Assembly: GCA_002887195.1 (NCBI GenBank)
Contig: PJAB01001065.1
Location: 1-17,676, forward strand
DNA length: 17,676 bases
DNA from: Chrysochromulina parva
Taxonomy: Eukaryota > Haptophyta > Prymnesiales > Chrysochromulinaceae
Direction of reading: 5' to 3'
The stretch's first letter is position 1, and each line of letters starts with the position of its first letter. The notes under the pieces were generated by a model that was given only the letters and a program-made list of their open reading frames with translations, was not told where the DNA came from and searched no databases. Both the position numbers and the translations under genes were made by a program. Below are positions 17,453 through 17,676 of this stretch, piece after piece.

Positions 17453-17676
17453 CGTAAATGCTCTGTGTGTGCCGCGTGTGCAGGTTGTGTCGGCCATGCC
17501 TCCGTCCATGCGTCAGCGGGATCCAAGCGTGCCATGTCGCTGTGAAATGTCGGAAAACAGAAATGCAAATGCGCCCGCCGACTCTTTCTGCAGTCAGCAT
17601 GCCTCGCGTCAACAAAACTCCGCAACCACCGCCGCCCCATGGCATGCAGTCCTTCAACTCCTCCATGTCGGCAGTG

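Larger units (their letters stand above)
17300..17676. other. Upstream region of the ATM-like gene
   Basis: These 377 bases hold no convincing gene. The first 60 or so are GC-rich and flank the start; 17385-17470 is A+T-rich; the remainder is mixed. A minus-strand ORF of 81 codons starts at 17666 with a good start context (GACATGG) but has no recognisable domain; it could be the end of a gene that continues right of the window, or chance. Confidence 0.5.

Noticed and set aside
17421..17666. Minus-strand ORF of 81 codons at the right edge
   Set aside because: It has a good ATG context but no domain and runs into A+T-rich sequence; possibly the tail of a gene outside the window, too weak to call.

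Overview
This window looks like nuclear DNA of a very GC-rich, intron-poor single-celled alga. A haptophyte is my best guess, but nothing here decides the lineage. The evidence for a eukaryote is the protein content: a giant PIKK of the ATM family, a SAM-domain protein, and a membrane protein with a (Ser)Pro-rich ectodomain and cytoplasmic IQ-like motifs. Coding DNA is strongly C/G-ended and full of in-frame CCG/GCC triplet runs. The short intergenic stretches are visibly richer in A+T. I see no rRNA, tRNA, CRISPR array, insertion sequence or prokaryotic operon signal.

Layout. (1) Positions 1-2142, plus strand: the 3' part of a gene that starts left of the window. It encodes a proline-rich extracellular stalk, a small folded domain, one transmembrane helix, and a basic cytoplasmic tail with four evenly spaced IQ-like motifs. 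(2) 2143-2692: a convergent intergenic region, A+T-richer in its central part. (3) 4387-2693, minus strand: a 564-residue protein with an N-terminal SAM domain and a long low-complexity tail. (4) 4388-4734: spacer holding the SAM gene promoter/leader and the 3' end of the next gene. (5) 17268-4735, minus strand: one uninterrupted 4177-residue ORF that fills 71% of the window. It is an ATM-family protein with an alpha-solenoid N-terminal region, FAT domain, PI3/4-kinase-like domain and a FATC tail ending in GWQPWL. (6) 17269-17676: its upstream region, with a CAAGN pentamer tract, an alternating CG run, a tiny upstream ORF and an 11-bp direct repeat.

The main discovery candidate is in gene 5. 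The kinase-like domain aligns with ATM almost without gaps around the active site, but the residues needed for phosphotransfer are changed. The ATP-binding Lys is Arg3790, the GDRHxxN loop reads GDRAPHR (His to Ala, metal-binding Asn to Arg), and the metal-binding Asp of the DLG motif is His4010. The fold, FAT and FATC are kept and the 12.5-kb reading frame is intact. This therefore looks like a maintained ATM pseudokinase, comparable in principle to TRRAP/Tra1, the known pseudo-PIKK, but on the ATM branch. A second observation is that the octamer GTCTTGTC sits exactly 10 nt upstream of the chosen ATG in both minus-strand genes. That supports those start codons and suggests a shared core-promoter or 5'-leader element.

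The three genes have no evident common pathway, and eukaryotic gene neighbourhood is weak evidence in any case. The ATM-like protein would act in nuclear DNA-damage or chromatin signalling, the SAM protein in protein-protein or RNA interaction, and the IQ membrane protein at the cell surface, possibly under calcium/calmodulin control.
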